From positions 124,001 to 188,000 of the forward strand of contig JAJOZX010001076.1 of assembly GCA_023014485.1 (NCBI GenBank): DNA of 64,000 nt. Direction: 5' to 3'. The DNA comes from Bathynomus jamesi (Eukaryota; Arthropoda; Malacostraca; Isopoda; Cirolanidae). The notes below the pieces were generated by a model. That model made no database searches and was not told the DNA's origin. It was given only the letters and a program-made list of their open reading frames with translations. Shown piece by piece: positions 11,828 through 21,820 of this stretch. The position numbers and the translations under genes were made by a program. Position 1 is the first letter of the stretch, and each line of letters begins with the position of its first letter.

Positions 11828-11877
11828 AAGATAATAATGGTCTTACTGAGCCATCAGACAGAGTTAAAACTTTAGGT

Positions 11878-12960
11878 ATGAACTGGTATTTGGATGCAAC
11901 TTCTAACAGTCATGATTCAATCTGTACTAAAGGTTTTAAACTTGATGAGGAAGCAAATACTAAAAGACAAATATTATCAGAGGCTTCCAAAATTTTTGAT
12001 CCTATGGGTCTATTCCTGCCTTCAACAATAAAATCAAAGATTCTCCTCCAAGAAATTTGGAGGACAAATGTTGGGTGGGATGATCCAATAACAAATGAAA
12101 ATCAAAAATCTTGGAAGAAGTTAGCTACTGATTTAACAAAAGTGCAGAACATTAAAATTCAAAGGTGCTGTGGGTTTAGGGATAAGCCCCAGAGACTTCA
12201 TGTGTTTGCTGATGCAAGCACACAAGCTTATGGGTGCTGTGCGTATCTTGTAAGCCCTACAGAAAGTCATCTAATTTATGCCAAAGGGAAAGTAGCACCT
12301 CTCAAACCTACCCGAACCATACCTCAATTGGAACTATTGGCTGCTACATTAGCCATTAAAACCATTTCATTGCTTAAGGATGCTTACTATGATGTGTTCA
12401 TAACTAATATCCACGTCTGGCTTGACAGTCAGATTTGTCTTGCATGGATACGGAATGATAGCATTAATAGTAAGAATATCTTTGTAAGAAATAGGCTAAA
12501 AGAAATAGCTGACGCTAATGAAAGCCTACAAGTAAACTTTCACTATGTTCCAACTAAACAGAATCCAGCAGACTTTCTGACCAGAGGTTTATCCTACAAG
12601 TTGTTGAAGTCAAACAAAACTTGGTTTATGGGACCTAAGTGGCTCTGTAATACAGACCAATGGCCTGTGGAACAAGTTAACTTGACATTAAATTTAATCT
12701 TTTCAAATGAAAAGGTTGAACCAATCACTAATTATGAAAAGTATTCTGATTTCAACAAACTTGTTAGGGTGACAGCCTACTGTTTGAGGTTTGCTCACAA
12801 CTGTTTAGCTACAATTAACAAACAGCTAAATAAAAATAATCATAATTATACAGAGGTTGCAACCCAATACTGGATAGGCCAAGCCCAACAAAAAGAGTAC
12901 AATAAAGAGTTAGAATTCTTAACTAATGGGAAACAAACAAAGAACCTGTACCATCAGTAG
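11878..12960 (+). pseudogene. BEL-1 RNase H and upstream pol linker
   Basis: A 360-residue open segment: ILSEASKIFDPMGLFLP (conserved after RT in Pao), RNase H blocks RLHVFADASTQAYG (first Asp), IPQLELLAATLA (Glu), VWLDSQICLAWI (third Asp) and QNPADFLTRG. The RNase H residues look intact. It ends at a frame change near 12950 that leads into the integrase. Confidence 0.88.
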
Positions 12961-12962
12961 TT

Positions 12963-14408
12963 GTGGATCTAAACTTGTTCAGGGATGAGGAAGGCCTTCT
13001 AAGGTGTAAAGGGAGATTAGACAAATCAAAACTGTCATACAAAAGCAAAAATCCAATCCTTTTACCTAGATTTAGCTATTTGACAACATTAATAATCAGG
13101 AAAACACACAATGATGTATATCATATGGGGGTACCACAGACACTAACTACATTAAGAAAAACTTATTGGATACCCAAGGGAAGGATCACTGTTAAAACAG
13201 TCCTGAGTGAGTGTGTCACATGTAGGCGTATTCATGCTAGGCCCTATAGGAAACCAAATCCTCCTGCTTTGCCAGAGGAGAGAGTTACTCTCAACAGACC
13301 CTTTGAGACTGTAGGCATTGACTATACAGGAGCATTGACTGTAGGGGTGGGTGACACTGAACAAAAAATGTACATTGTACTGTTTACATGTGCAGCCTCA
13401 CGAGCTGTTTATTTGGATGTTGTGGAGGACCTAACAGCAGAATCTTTTGTTGCTGTCTTTAAGAGATTCTGTGCACGACATTCAGTACCCAAGACAGTTT
13501 GGACTGACAATGCTACATATTTCAAAGCTGGTGAACAAGTCATCCACGACTTGTTAAGCAATGAAATCACACAATTATATATACAAAATACAAACATAAA
13601 GTGGAAGTATATTCCGGTTGCCTCTCCTTGGTATGGTTCTATCTGGGAGAGGAATATACAAACAGTAAAGAATTGCTTGAAAAAAGCAATTGGCAAAAAA
13701 CAGATACACTTATTTGGGTTACTCACTCTCCTGGCTGAGATTGAGAACATCATTAACAATAGACCACTCACTTATGTGAGTGACAACATTAATGACCCAG
13801 AACCATTAACTCCAAATCATTTGATTCGGGGAGAACAAGTTAGTCTCCTGCCGGACTACAATATAGACTCTTCAGAAGACCCAAACTGGACTCAACGACA
13901 TGATGAGCTCCAGACTAAGTTACAACATTTAACTAGAGTTAAAGCTCATTTCATTAAACAGTGGAAAACTGAGTACTTGATGGGTCTAAGGGAGAGACAT
14001 AAACAAATGACTAAGAAGGATTGGTCTGACACAATTAAGGTAGGGGACCTTGTTCTCATACATGACAGTACTCCAAGACAAAACTGGCCTCTGGCTAGAG
14101 TTTCAGAACTCAGACCAGGGGCAGATGGGGTAACAAGAGTGGTCAAATTAAGGACTTCAACGGGTGACACAACAAGAGACATTTCTCTTTTGTACCCTTT
14201 AGAGTCTGGACCCAAAACAATGGACTTTGGAGAACCTTCTCCACTGACAGTAACAACTGGAGACACTGAACTTCCAGTAACTATTCCTTTGACAGTAGGA
14301 GTGGTAACGCATCCTACTACAACATTGACAGACACAAGACCTCAGCGACAAACAGCATTAAAAGCGCGACTATTTTTACAACAAAAAATAGATGCTGGGG
14401 AATTGTAA
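12963..14408 (+). CDS. BEL-1 integrase (C-terminal part of pol), open
   Basis: 481 residues with an H-H-C-C zinc-binding region (KTHNDVYHMG then CVTCRR), the catalytic core with VGIDYTGAL (Asp), VWTDNATYFKAG (Asp) and SPWYGSIWERNIQTVK (Glu), then NRPLTYV and a C-terminal DUF5641-like part with VGDLVLIHD and NWPLARV. All DDE residues are visible. This is the longest intact frame of BEL-1. It lies 237 bases before the 3' LTR and would insert the cDNA into the chromosome. It lacks its own start as it was part of a polyprotein. Confidence 0.9.
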   Translation: MDLNLFRDEEGLLRCKGRLDKSKLSYKSKNPILLPRFSYLTTLIIRKTHNDVYHMGVPQTLTTLRKTYWIPKGRITVKTVLSECVTCRRIHARPYRKPNPPALPEERVTLNRPFETVGIDYTGALTVGVGDTEQKMYIVLFTCAASRAVYLDVVEDLTAESFVAVFKRFCARHSVPKTVWTDNATYFKAGEQVIHDLLSNEITQLYIQNTNIKWKYIPVASPWYGSIWERNIQTVKNCLKKAIGKKQIHLFGLLTLLAEIENIINNRPLTYVSDNINDPEPLTPNHLIRGEQVSLLPDYNIDSSEDPNWTQRHDELQTKLQHLTRVKAHFIKQWKTEYLMGLRERHKQMTKKDWSDTIKVGDLVLIHDSTPRQNWPLARVSELRPGADGVTRVVKLRTSTGDTTRDISLLYPLESGPKTMDFGEPSPLTVTTGDTELPVTIPLTVGVVTHPTTTLTDTRPQRQTALKARLFLQQKIDAGEL

Positions 14409-14644
14409 TTTTATCTTCTAACTTTCATTTTTTCTTTTCTTATGGTAAAGACCATAGACAGTTTCATCCTATGGATGTATATTTTCTCTTCTAATTAAAT
14501 GCTACACCTTCTCCATGAGAAGGTGAGGATAGGCACTGTTAATCAGATTAACAGGCATTTACAGTTAAATAGTTAGCTAGTCTACACTCAGACAAAAATT
14601 GGTGACATTGACACCAAAATTTTTATCTCCCGGGGCCCCCAGTA

Positions 14645-15334
14645 TATGGAAAACTGATGAGTGGGTAGTTGGGAGGTAACGAAAATGGTTCACTGAGTAG
14701 GTAGGTAGTTAATCTAACAATCATTAAATTCCTTTTATGTCAATAACTGGGTGGATGAAACCAATTGGTTGCTCACCAGAGTTATTCTCCACACTAGTAT
14801 TTATATACTGTGTGGGGGGAGTGTGCTCGGTAATGGAGATACATTACCGCTAAACCAACCGAGGAATAAACCAAGACAACGCTGGTACAAGAAGCCCCGC
14901 GAAGAGGAGAACAAAAGGAGAACAAAGGGAGAACGAAAACGACGAACGGGGCGAGAGGACGTACCAGCAAAGTGCGCTCTCGACAAACATAACCGGAGAA
15001 GGGAGAGACTCAAATAACTAAAAGTAAGTGACTAATTGAGTTTTTACACCAGTAAGTTATAAGCATTAAATTAAGCTGGGTCAGACAAGTTAGGCCTACA
15101 TTGTGGCCTAAGACCCAGCATCAACTCATAGCTTAACAAAGGTGAAGGTAGATTGCCCTAACCTAATTCTTGTGAGGAATCCTACTGTGGACCTCAATTT
15201 ATCTGCCCGCTCTGGACCATTTCCGGAATCTCTAGGCTGACCCCTCTAGGCTAGACTTGATCTACTCTATAGTTAGACTGGAGATATAAGGGGTGGGTTA
15301 ATTGTGGACCAATTCATACAGAGCATTTTTCGCA
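14645..15334 (+). repeat. BEL-1 3' LTR
   Basis: Same 690 bp as the 5' LTR, followed by the GATTC duplication at 15335. The bases just before it (CCCGGGGCCCCCAGTA) do not form an ordinary purine-rich tract. Confidence 0.93.
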
Positions 15335-16367
15335 GATTCCATGAGCCTTAGTTTTCTCAATGAGTCTTTTGTGCGGTACGGTGTCAAACGCTTTTTGAAA
15401 ATCTACATACACTACATCAACCGCCCGATGACTGTCGTAAACGTCAACCACGCTTTGAAAAAATTCTAAAAGATTAGTTAAGCAAGATTTGTTTCGCCTA
15501 AAACCGTGCTGCGTATTTCTAACTAAGTTGTGCAATTCTAAGTGTTCGACTATACGATCCTAATTATTGATTCCAGTAGCTTACCTACAGCAGACGTTAA
15601 ACTGATTGGCCTATAATTTCCCGCCGCACCTTTATCGCCTTTCTTAAAGATAGGTGTTACGTCTGCTAACTTGAAATTATCTGGTACGCACCCCTCAGAA
15701 ATAGACGCATTAAAAATCTTTGTTAGCGGCGCAACAATGCTATCTTTTAATTCTTTTAGTTGTATGGGATATATGGAATCCGGCCCCGGTGATTTACGCG
15801 TTTTCATTTTATCAATATAGCGCATTACCCTCCTTTTACTAACCACAATATTATCCAAAATATTACCATTATCAAAAGGTATTATGTCTATGACCGTAGG
15901 GATATTCGTTACATCTTCTATAGTAAAAACTGACGTAAAAAATTCGTTTAGCAAGGTAGCCATTTCCTTGTTTTCAGAAACTAGCTCTCCGTTAACATTT
16001 TTGAACGGCCCCAAGACACTTTTTACTGGATTTCTATTGTTGACGTATTGAAAGAATCGCTTGGGGTTTTCTTTACCGTCACTAGCTATGGAGATTTCAA
16101 ATTCGCGCTTGGACTTTTTTATTACACTTTTCGTTTCACGCCTTAGAGATATGTAGTTATTTCGTAACCACAAATGTCTTTATCGCACTTATGTAGCCTA
16201 TAAGCCCTATCTCTACTCTTTATAATGTCTCCTACTCTACAAGTAAACCACAAGGGCTTGTTGTTTACTTTCGCACGCTTACTTTTGTGCGGTACACATT
16301 CCTCATTTATAGTCCTAAATACTGTTTCAAACGATTCCCACATTAGTTTTGCGTTGGAGATCCCCAT
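15335..16367 (-). pseudogene. CR1-B reverse transcriptase, N-terminal part
   Basis: On the minus strand: TCRVGDIIKSRDRAYRLH (linker), FFQYVNNRNP, FFTSVFT, KSPGPDSIYPIQLKEL, NFKLADVTPIFKKGDKG, NYRPISLTSAVGKLLE, then after a shift near 15545 TQHGFRRNKSCLTNLLEF and VVYVDFQKAFDTVPHKRLI with the first catalytic Asp intact. It is cut at the GATTC junction of BEL-1. Confidence 0.87.
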
Positions 16368-16388
16368 TACGTTTTCCCAATTGACGTG

Positions 16389-17357
16389 TTACAATTTATT
16401 TCGAAATTTACAAAAGTCTGCGTGCTGGAAGTTAGGAATTTTAGTCGAATTAGTTGGTTTCGAGTGACTAACTGAGAGGACAAACGCCACCATATTGTGA
16501 TCGCTATTGCTTAACGGTTCTATTACTTGAAGATCAGTAATTAGCCTATCATCCGTAGTTATTACTAAATCCAAAATACTGTCCAACCTCGTAGGTTCCC
16601 CAACAGTGGCGGCTCGTCTGTAGACACTGCGGAACTGCAGCACCCCTAAATTTTTTATTTACAATTGAAATAATCAAGAACAATATAAGGATGAGCTCAC
16701 TGAATAACTTTTTCAATAACTTTTGAAACTTTTATTCATTGCTCAATGCTCATCCTTTTATTTCAGTAATTATTTCAACCCATTCTTAGAGAGAGCACCC
16801 CTAGAATTTTTAGTCACGAGCCGCCACTGTTCCCCAACCTTTTGAATAAGAAAGCTATCCTCGAGAAAATTAACTAAACGATTAACTTCCGCGTCTCGTT
16901 GCATTGTATCGTAATTCACGTTGGCGCAATTAAAGTCACCCATAACTAAAGCCTGCTCACTACCGATTATTCTCTTTAGTTCACCATATAACGCTTCGTC
17001 CGTATCAGCTGTTTGATTAGGGGGCCTATATATAACCGCAACAAGAAGTTTGAAATCGTTCAATTTAAGTTCTGCTATAGTCGAATCTATCGGTTCTGGA
17101 ATTGTGTGCTTTACTTCTATAACGTTCGCAATATTATCTTTGATATAGAACATAACACCGCCTCCTCGCCTACCTATTCTGTTTTTAACAAAAAGTCTAT
17201 AACCTTTAATTTGATACTCCCCTACAAAGTCACGTGTTTCAGTGCTAAGCCACGATTCATTTATCGCAATTACATTATAGTTTTTACAAGCAATTAAAGA
17301 AAAAAATTCGTTTATTTTATTTCGTAGGCTACGAGCATTTAAGGATAGAACCTTCAA
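16389..17357 (-). pseudogene. CR1-B endonuclease, split by a MITE
   Basis: N-terminal part at 17357-16838: VLSLNARSLRNKINEF, AINESWL (Glu), RRGGGVMFYI, AVIYRPPNQ, VMGDFNCANVNY (Asp, Asn). After the MITE, 16595-16389 continues GEPTRLDSILDLVI and LSNSDHNMVAF (final Asp-His). Apart from the insertion the domain is well preserved. Confidence 0.88.
16604..16829. mobile_element. Short hAT MITE with perfect TIRs and 8-bp TSD
   Basis: 226 bp, perfect 14-bp inverted ends CAGTGGCGGCTCGT, flanked by TTCCCCAA at 16596-16603 and 16830-16837. The interior contains an AT-rich imperfect inverted repeat with GGATGAGC / GCTCATCC. Excision of it plus one duplication restores the endonuclease frame. The ends resemble those of the element at 3703-4299. 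Confidence 0.95.
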
Positions 17358-17427
17358 ATTGTTTGTAATTGCGACACCTTCGCGAGCGCAGGGAAAATTT
17401 GTAGAATTTACGCTGGGACCGTTCGAG

Positions 17428-18105
17428 TTACAGCAGCCTGAAAAGAAGAGACAGTATTATGAAATAGTCCCTGTACCTAGCCAGCAGTTCTTCCGATCTA
17501 GAATTTAAAACGTTATTAGTACCGACATGAATAACATACGTTGTGTCCTCGGAGGTACCGTCTGTAAAATGGTCAACACTATTAATTATATCCTCCACCC
17601 TTGCACCAGGGTAGCAGTAACGGCGCCTACGACGAGGGTTTCTCCCACAGAATTCCTCGAGCTGCCCTCGAACAATGGAATCGCCAACGAGTCGTATTTC
17701 CGGTTCATCAGCATCATCGAAACCTAAAACAGAAAACTTATTGTTTGTTATTACTGGTAGACATGTCTTAGGTTTTCTTAATGGGGCTCCATTACGCACT
17801 CGAACGAAGGGTTGGGGACTAGGGGAAGAGAGAGGGCTATTAGTACTATTTATATTATTAGTAGAAACTGAGGCAGGAGGGATCGTAACTGGAGTCTCAA
17901 GGGATTCTAATTTTGCCGTCAGGAGCATCACCCTTTCTTCAAGCCTCACCCTGGCCTCCCTCTCACGCTCTAACTTGTTCCTCAGGACTTCCATGCTTGA
18001 GCACCACCTGTAAACTAACTGTTCATTATTATTATTAGCCATTGTAAACGCGTAAGCAGCAAGTTTCTCTTCACAGCGACTGCAAGTATTTGACAGGGGT
18101 GCCAT
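17428..18105 (-). pseudogene. CR1-B ORF1 with N-terminal coiled coil and esterase domain
   Basis: Starts at an ATG (18105) and reads 225 residues. It has a Cys pair (CSRCEEK), a probable coiled coil at about residues 34-70 (EVLRNKLEREREARVRLEER), a Ser/Pro-rich linker, and an SGNH domain start with RLVGDSIVRGQLEEF (catalytic Ser) and YVIHVGTNNV (Asn block). The Asp-His block is missing: the frame runs out shortly after ELLARYRD and only about 70 bases separate it from the endonuclease, so an internal deletion is likely. Confidence 0.8.
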
Positions 18106-18640
18106 GCTTTTAATTAGTTAGAAAACAAAAAAAACAAAAAACAAAAAACGAGCGTTTGGAAATTAATAAATTACAACGTAGGTCTACCGCGTTCTTGAAA
18201 CGCAGAAACAGGTTCTTGTAACACAAATTTATCCTAAATGAATATAGAATTAAGCTACCGACGAAAGATCTGTAAAGGAGAGTATTTATAATACTTATCT
18301 GTCCGCGATTCGACCGACTTTTTTCCTTTTTTCCCACGGTGTGTGACCACACTTTACCTGACCTCTCGAAGGAAGGGAAAATGAACCTTATGACTCCTCG
18401 TTTTCTGATAGATTTGAAAAACAAGCAAGGCAAGCCACGTGCAGTAGCCTTGGTTTGATCAAATAATATAGTACTGAATAACGTCAATAAATGAAATGTA
18501 TTCGTTAATGAATGATTAGTAGCACGAAGTAATTTAGTTAAAAATAGTGTTCGGTGCATTCTTTTTTTTAAAAACACCAACGAAAACCATTTATTCAATT
18601 GATAACACTGGACACTCGATAAAACACGTCTGTTCACAAG
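18106..18640 (-). other. Probable CR1-B 5' untranslated region
   Basis: Non-coding stretch upstream of ORF1 with an A-rich run (AAAACAAAAAAAACAAAAAAC on the plus strand shortened by small gaps). No domain seen. The true 5' end of the element is not determined. Confidence 0.35.
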
Positions 18641-18698
18641 GAAAGACTGATCACATATGAGGAAAGACTGATCACATATGAAGGAAAGACTGATCACA
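18637..18698. repeat. Tandem repeat, about 20-bp unit, three copies
   Basis: The unit GGAAAGACTGATCACATATGA recurs three times with small changes (last copy ends CACAGTGG). It directly adjoins the mariner fragment. Confidence 0.8.
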
Positions 18699-18850
18699 GT
18701 GGTCATATAGCTAACGCCGAGTTGCAGGCCAAGTTCTCTTACAGTTACCGTTGGGTTTTCTTCCACTGTGGCTTTCAGCAACTCTTCATCTAATTCATTT
18801 GGTCGTCCTGTTCGTTGATAATCTTTCTGTGATAACTTGGGGTTAGACAC
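18699..18850 (-). pseudogene. Mariner transposase fragment, N-terminal HTH
   Basis: Minus strand begins MSNPKLSQKDYQRTGRPNEL and continues LLKATVEENPTVTVRELGLQLGVSY, the helix-turn-helix region of mariner transposases (SGRPxxL...ELGVS pattern). About 50 residues match; the rest of the open frame down to 18110 is unrelated. No catalytic residues. Fragment only. Confidence 0.75.
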
Positions 18851-19217
18851 CCCGTTAGGTTATTAGGTTCCTAAACAACAAACAAAGGCACTTACCGGTG
18901 CGTTGAATTAGATATTCCTTTTGGGGCCTACCATAGATTCCTGCGTCCTACAAACAGCCTACCTAACTCTCTCTTACTTTTCCAATTTAGAAGCTATAGA
19001 CATTACCCCTAACTATACTTAAGTACTGACAACTTTCTACCCCATTTGTCACATTAGAAACACCACCAAATAATCACTTAGCACCAACGATTAGGTCCGA
19101 TACGAAACACCATGCTCTAGGCCAGCCAAAACAATACGAACAGCCGCGTTGGTCTGTTTATCCCTTCGTGTTGCCATTCAGCTTAGATTTAGTGATTTTT
19201 TCCTTTAGTGATTTTAG

Positions 19218-19285
<68 letters not shown>

Positions 19286-19649
19286 TCACCTCACTTTCAG
19301 ACTGAAGTCTCTATTTCTGAACTTCTCAAACCATTTCGAACACATCCAATCGCTCATACAGCATCACATGTCAAATATGCTCTTTAGTGGGCTCCATGTT
19401 TTTTCAATTACTGTAATATCGTAGGGGTGGCGTTGTAACTGTATGAAAAACACCAGAGAAAATATTCATTAGCCTAATCCTACACTAGCCTAAGTCATTC
19501 TGTATCATTCTGTATCGTGATAAAACCTGTGCGAACCTGTCGCCGCGTGTATTTTGCAACATTTCTAAAACTATTTCACATTATCTTGAGGTTATTCTAT
19601 TATCTATCGTCCATTTACTAATTGAGCAGAATTTATGTTACAACCTGAT
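18851..19649. other. Unannotated stretch with AT microsatellite
   Basis: No gene seen. Contains a pure TA repeat at about 19222-19276 followed by ACACAC. Confidence 0.5.
19222..19283. repeat. (AT)n microsatellite
   Basis: About 27 AT units ending in ACACAC. Confidence 0.97.
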
Positions 19650-19690
19650 ATAAAATGTATCGGAGACCAGTCCACTAACCATGGCTTCTA

Positions 19691-20581
19691 TTATCTTATT
19701 GACTCACCAAGTCTAGTGATAAATCTAAATACAAAATTGCGAATGACACTGGCACAGTTAGGCACCTTATTGACTATAAACAGCATACTGACACTAGAAG
19801 GAGCACCATTTACAAATCTTGGAGTCCTTAATAAACTCCTAAAAACATTATTATATGCAGCATATAATTTCCTCAAATTATACATCCTGTAGATCCACCA
19901 CAAATGAGCTGTATACAGTGGAGTACATCAAGTTTTGAACAAAATCAACTTAACATCTAAACTTAACACATATGAAATTTTCTAACTAAAGTATTTCCCT
20001 GAGCATATAATTGTCTATATTGCCTTAGAACATCACAGTCATCTTAAAGACTACCCGTTAATATGTGGCCAAGATACTTAGTCTGGGTTACTTCTGACAG
20101 CACCATACCATTCAATTGAAATTCAGGAAATTTTATATACGTGTAGGCCTTGGTCCTTATAATCATAACATGACTTTTATCAGGATTATATTTTATGTCG
20201 TTATCCTTCCCATACCTTCAAAAGTGTGCTGAGCCCTTTTACAGATGGAGAAATAAGAACTAGATCATCTGCATACATCAGATGATTACCAATCATTGTA
20301 CCAATATAACAGCCTAATTTACAGGTGTTTAGCACAACAGGTAGATTATCCATATAAACATTGAATAAATAGCGGGATAGTATCCCTCCCTGCCTGACAC
20401 CATTGGTCACAGAGAATGGCTCTGAATTAACCCCACCCCATCTTACAATCATTGCCAGGTGATCATACCAAAATATTAATATACGGACCAAGTAACCAGG
20501 TACATTACGATTTACAAGTTTCATGAATAATTTGTCATGATTAACAGGATCAAATGCTTTAGAGGCATCCAGGAAACACAA
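19691..20581 (-). pseudogene. Element C reverse transcriptase, core and C-terminus
   Basis: FLDASKAFD carries the first catalytic Asp, GVRQGGILS is the usual PQG-like block, and MYADDLVL the YADD pair. After a frameshift near 20205 the thumb reads NPDKSHVMIIRTKAYTYIKF and TKYLGHILTGSL before a stop; a further segment has CDVLRQYRQLYAQGN and AYNNVFRSLL. Frameshifts and stops make it inactive. Confidence 0.83.
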
Positions 20582-20591
20582 AAATACATAC

Positions 20592-21019
20592 CAGAGAATT
20601 ATTATGGCGGGAACTGAAAGGTAAAATTAAATTTTAGGCACATTTATTAAAGACTATGACACAATGTGCTGGTTGCCCTTCAGAAAGACCAACTTCTCAA
20701 AGTTAGGCCCAACTGCCAGTCTTGACCTCTTGGGCCTCAGGATGTCCTTGCCGAGAGAGAAGAGCCGTTCCACTGCGGCAGAGGACGGAATTGGCAGACT
20801 GAAGTTATGGCGGTTTGAATTCATTCGCGGAGCGGTGATCTTCCGTGAATGACTCCTCGCAGTTAACGTGTTAACGGACTTTAACAGACTAAATATCGAG
20901 TTATCGGAAGTTAACTGGTCCGATAACGATAAATGGAAATTAACTTCCGTTAATAGTCCGTTAAAAAAGTTAACTTCGTTAATTAACTGTTATCGGATTA
21001 ACGCTTTAGTGCCCAACAC
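20592..21019. mobile_element. Partial hAT element, same family as 59643-60394
   Basis: Matches 59966-60394 almost base for base and ends in the same CACTG terminus. The 5' half including the left TIR is missing and no duplication flanks it. Its minus strand encodes the hAT dimerisation remnant SSAAVERLFSLGKDILRPKR-type block; the plus-strand open frame here is a shadow. Confidence 0.82.
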
Positions 21020-21600
21020 TGTATACAGGTAACATTCAAGTCTATTAATGAGTATATATTCAAACACCTTAGACATAATACTGGCCAAGGCTATTGGCCT
21101 ATAATTATCTTTACTGTTAATTTTACCCTTTTTATCTTTTAGTACTGGTACCAAAACAACGGATAACATTGTATCCGGCAAAACACCATGTATGAGTAAA
21201 CCTGTAAAGCACAAAGCTAACAGAGGCACTAATCTGTCACTACTAAATTTCAGATGCTCAGCAGAAATACCATCAATACCACATGATTTGTTACAATCTA
21301 AACATTTTATGGCCTGTTTAGTCTCAAATACACTAACTCTTATATCTGGACTATAGGTAGCATCACAATTAACATTACTGTTCTTATGTAGAGTTGAATA
21401 ATTTACTGTAGTGTTCCTTCCATAATTTGACTATATTCTCAGTCCCAGTTACATTTTCAATATTAGCAGGGAGAAACATTGCATTATTATTCATTGTTTT
21501 TAATTCGTCCCAAAAGTTTTTTGGATTCTTACTGGCAAGCTTTCTAGCCAGAGCATCCCTGCTTAACTCATCCTCATAATTATAATAATAATTTAATACT
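21020..21600 (-). pseudogene. Element C, linker and N-terminal reverse transcriptase
   Basis: Reads LSRDALARKLASKNPKNFWD, then CLDCNKSCGIDGISAEHL, then after a frameshift PLLALCFTGLLIHGVLPDTM, VPVLKDKKGK and NYRPIALASI...NRLECYLYT. It stops at the hAT fragment. On the far side the RT resumes at CFLDASKAFD, so roughly 35-40 residues normally between these blocks are missing. Confidence 0.8.
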
Positions 21601-21820
21601 GTATAATTCCACCAAAACCGAACAGTTTAAATTTCAGAAATGAATTCCAATCAACGATCAAAGCTGCCAACTGATACGAACATCAAAGAAAATAAGGTAC
21701 AAAAAGAAATGACAGTATTAAGCAGCATATTTTGACCAAAGATAATAAGAAACTGATAGGAAGGAGCTAAAAACCTCAACGTATGTCGACAGTTAGCAGC
21801 TGACGAGGAAGCTTGTAACA

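Larger units (their letters stand above)
7860..15334 (+). mobile_element. BEL-1: full-length BEL/Pao LTR retrotransposon
   Basis: Two 690-bp LTRs (7860-8549, 14645-15334) start TATGGAAAACTG and end TTTTTCGCA; the only difference I found is T versus G near their 3' ends. GATTC is duplicated at 7855-7859 and 15335-15339. Between them lie a primer-binding-like site, gag, zinc knuckles, protease, RT, RNase H and integrase in the BEL/Pao order. The LTR match implies recent insertion, yet coding is broken by about eleven frame changes. BEL/Pao elements are virus-related; this copy is inactive as read. Confidence 0.95.
6896..18105 (-). mobile_element. CR1-like non-LTR retrotransposon B, interrupted by BEL-1 and a MITE
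   Basis: Read on the minus strand: ORF1 with esterase blocks (18105-17428), endonuclease (17357-16389, split by a hAT MITE), reverse transcriptase (16173-15335), the inserted BEL-1, the rest of RT (7854-7052) and a 3' tail matching element A. Removing BEL-1 and one GATTC rejoins the RT reading at KAHG|IRGVI. The segment carrying GVPQGS and FADD is absent, so this copy was already defective. Confidence 0.85.
19650..21603 (-). mobile_element. Non-LTR retrotransposon C, 5'-truncated
   Basis: Minus-strand RT element. Upstream linker: ARKLASKNPKNFWDEL and CGIDGISAEHLKFSS (21600-21235). RT: NYRPIALASIMSKVFE (21229-21020), FLDASKAFDPVNHDKLF, NGVRQGGILSRYLFNVYMD, NHLMYADDLVLISPS (20581-20201), then YNPDKSHVMII and KYLGHIL, and a terminal block AYNNVFRSLLRTPRF (to 19691). 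No endonuclease. The clade is uncertain (Jockey/CR1 group by overall look). A hAT fragment splits it at 20592-21019. Confidence 0.85.

Noticed and set aside
18110..18700. C-terminal 190 residues of the long minus-strand frame starting at 18850
   Set aside because: Only the first 50 residues resemble mariner; the rest covers a tandem repeat and CR1 5' sequence with no recognisable domain.
20664..20852. Plus-strand 62-residue frame, repeated at 60036-60224
   Set aside because: Antisense shadow of the hAT dimerisation remnant on the minus strand.
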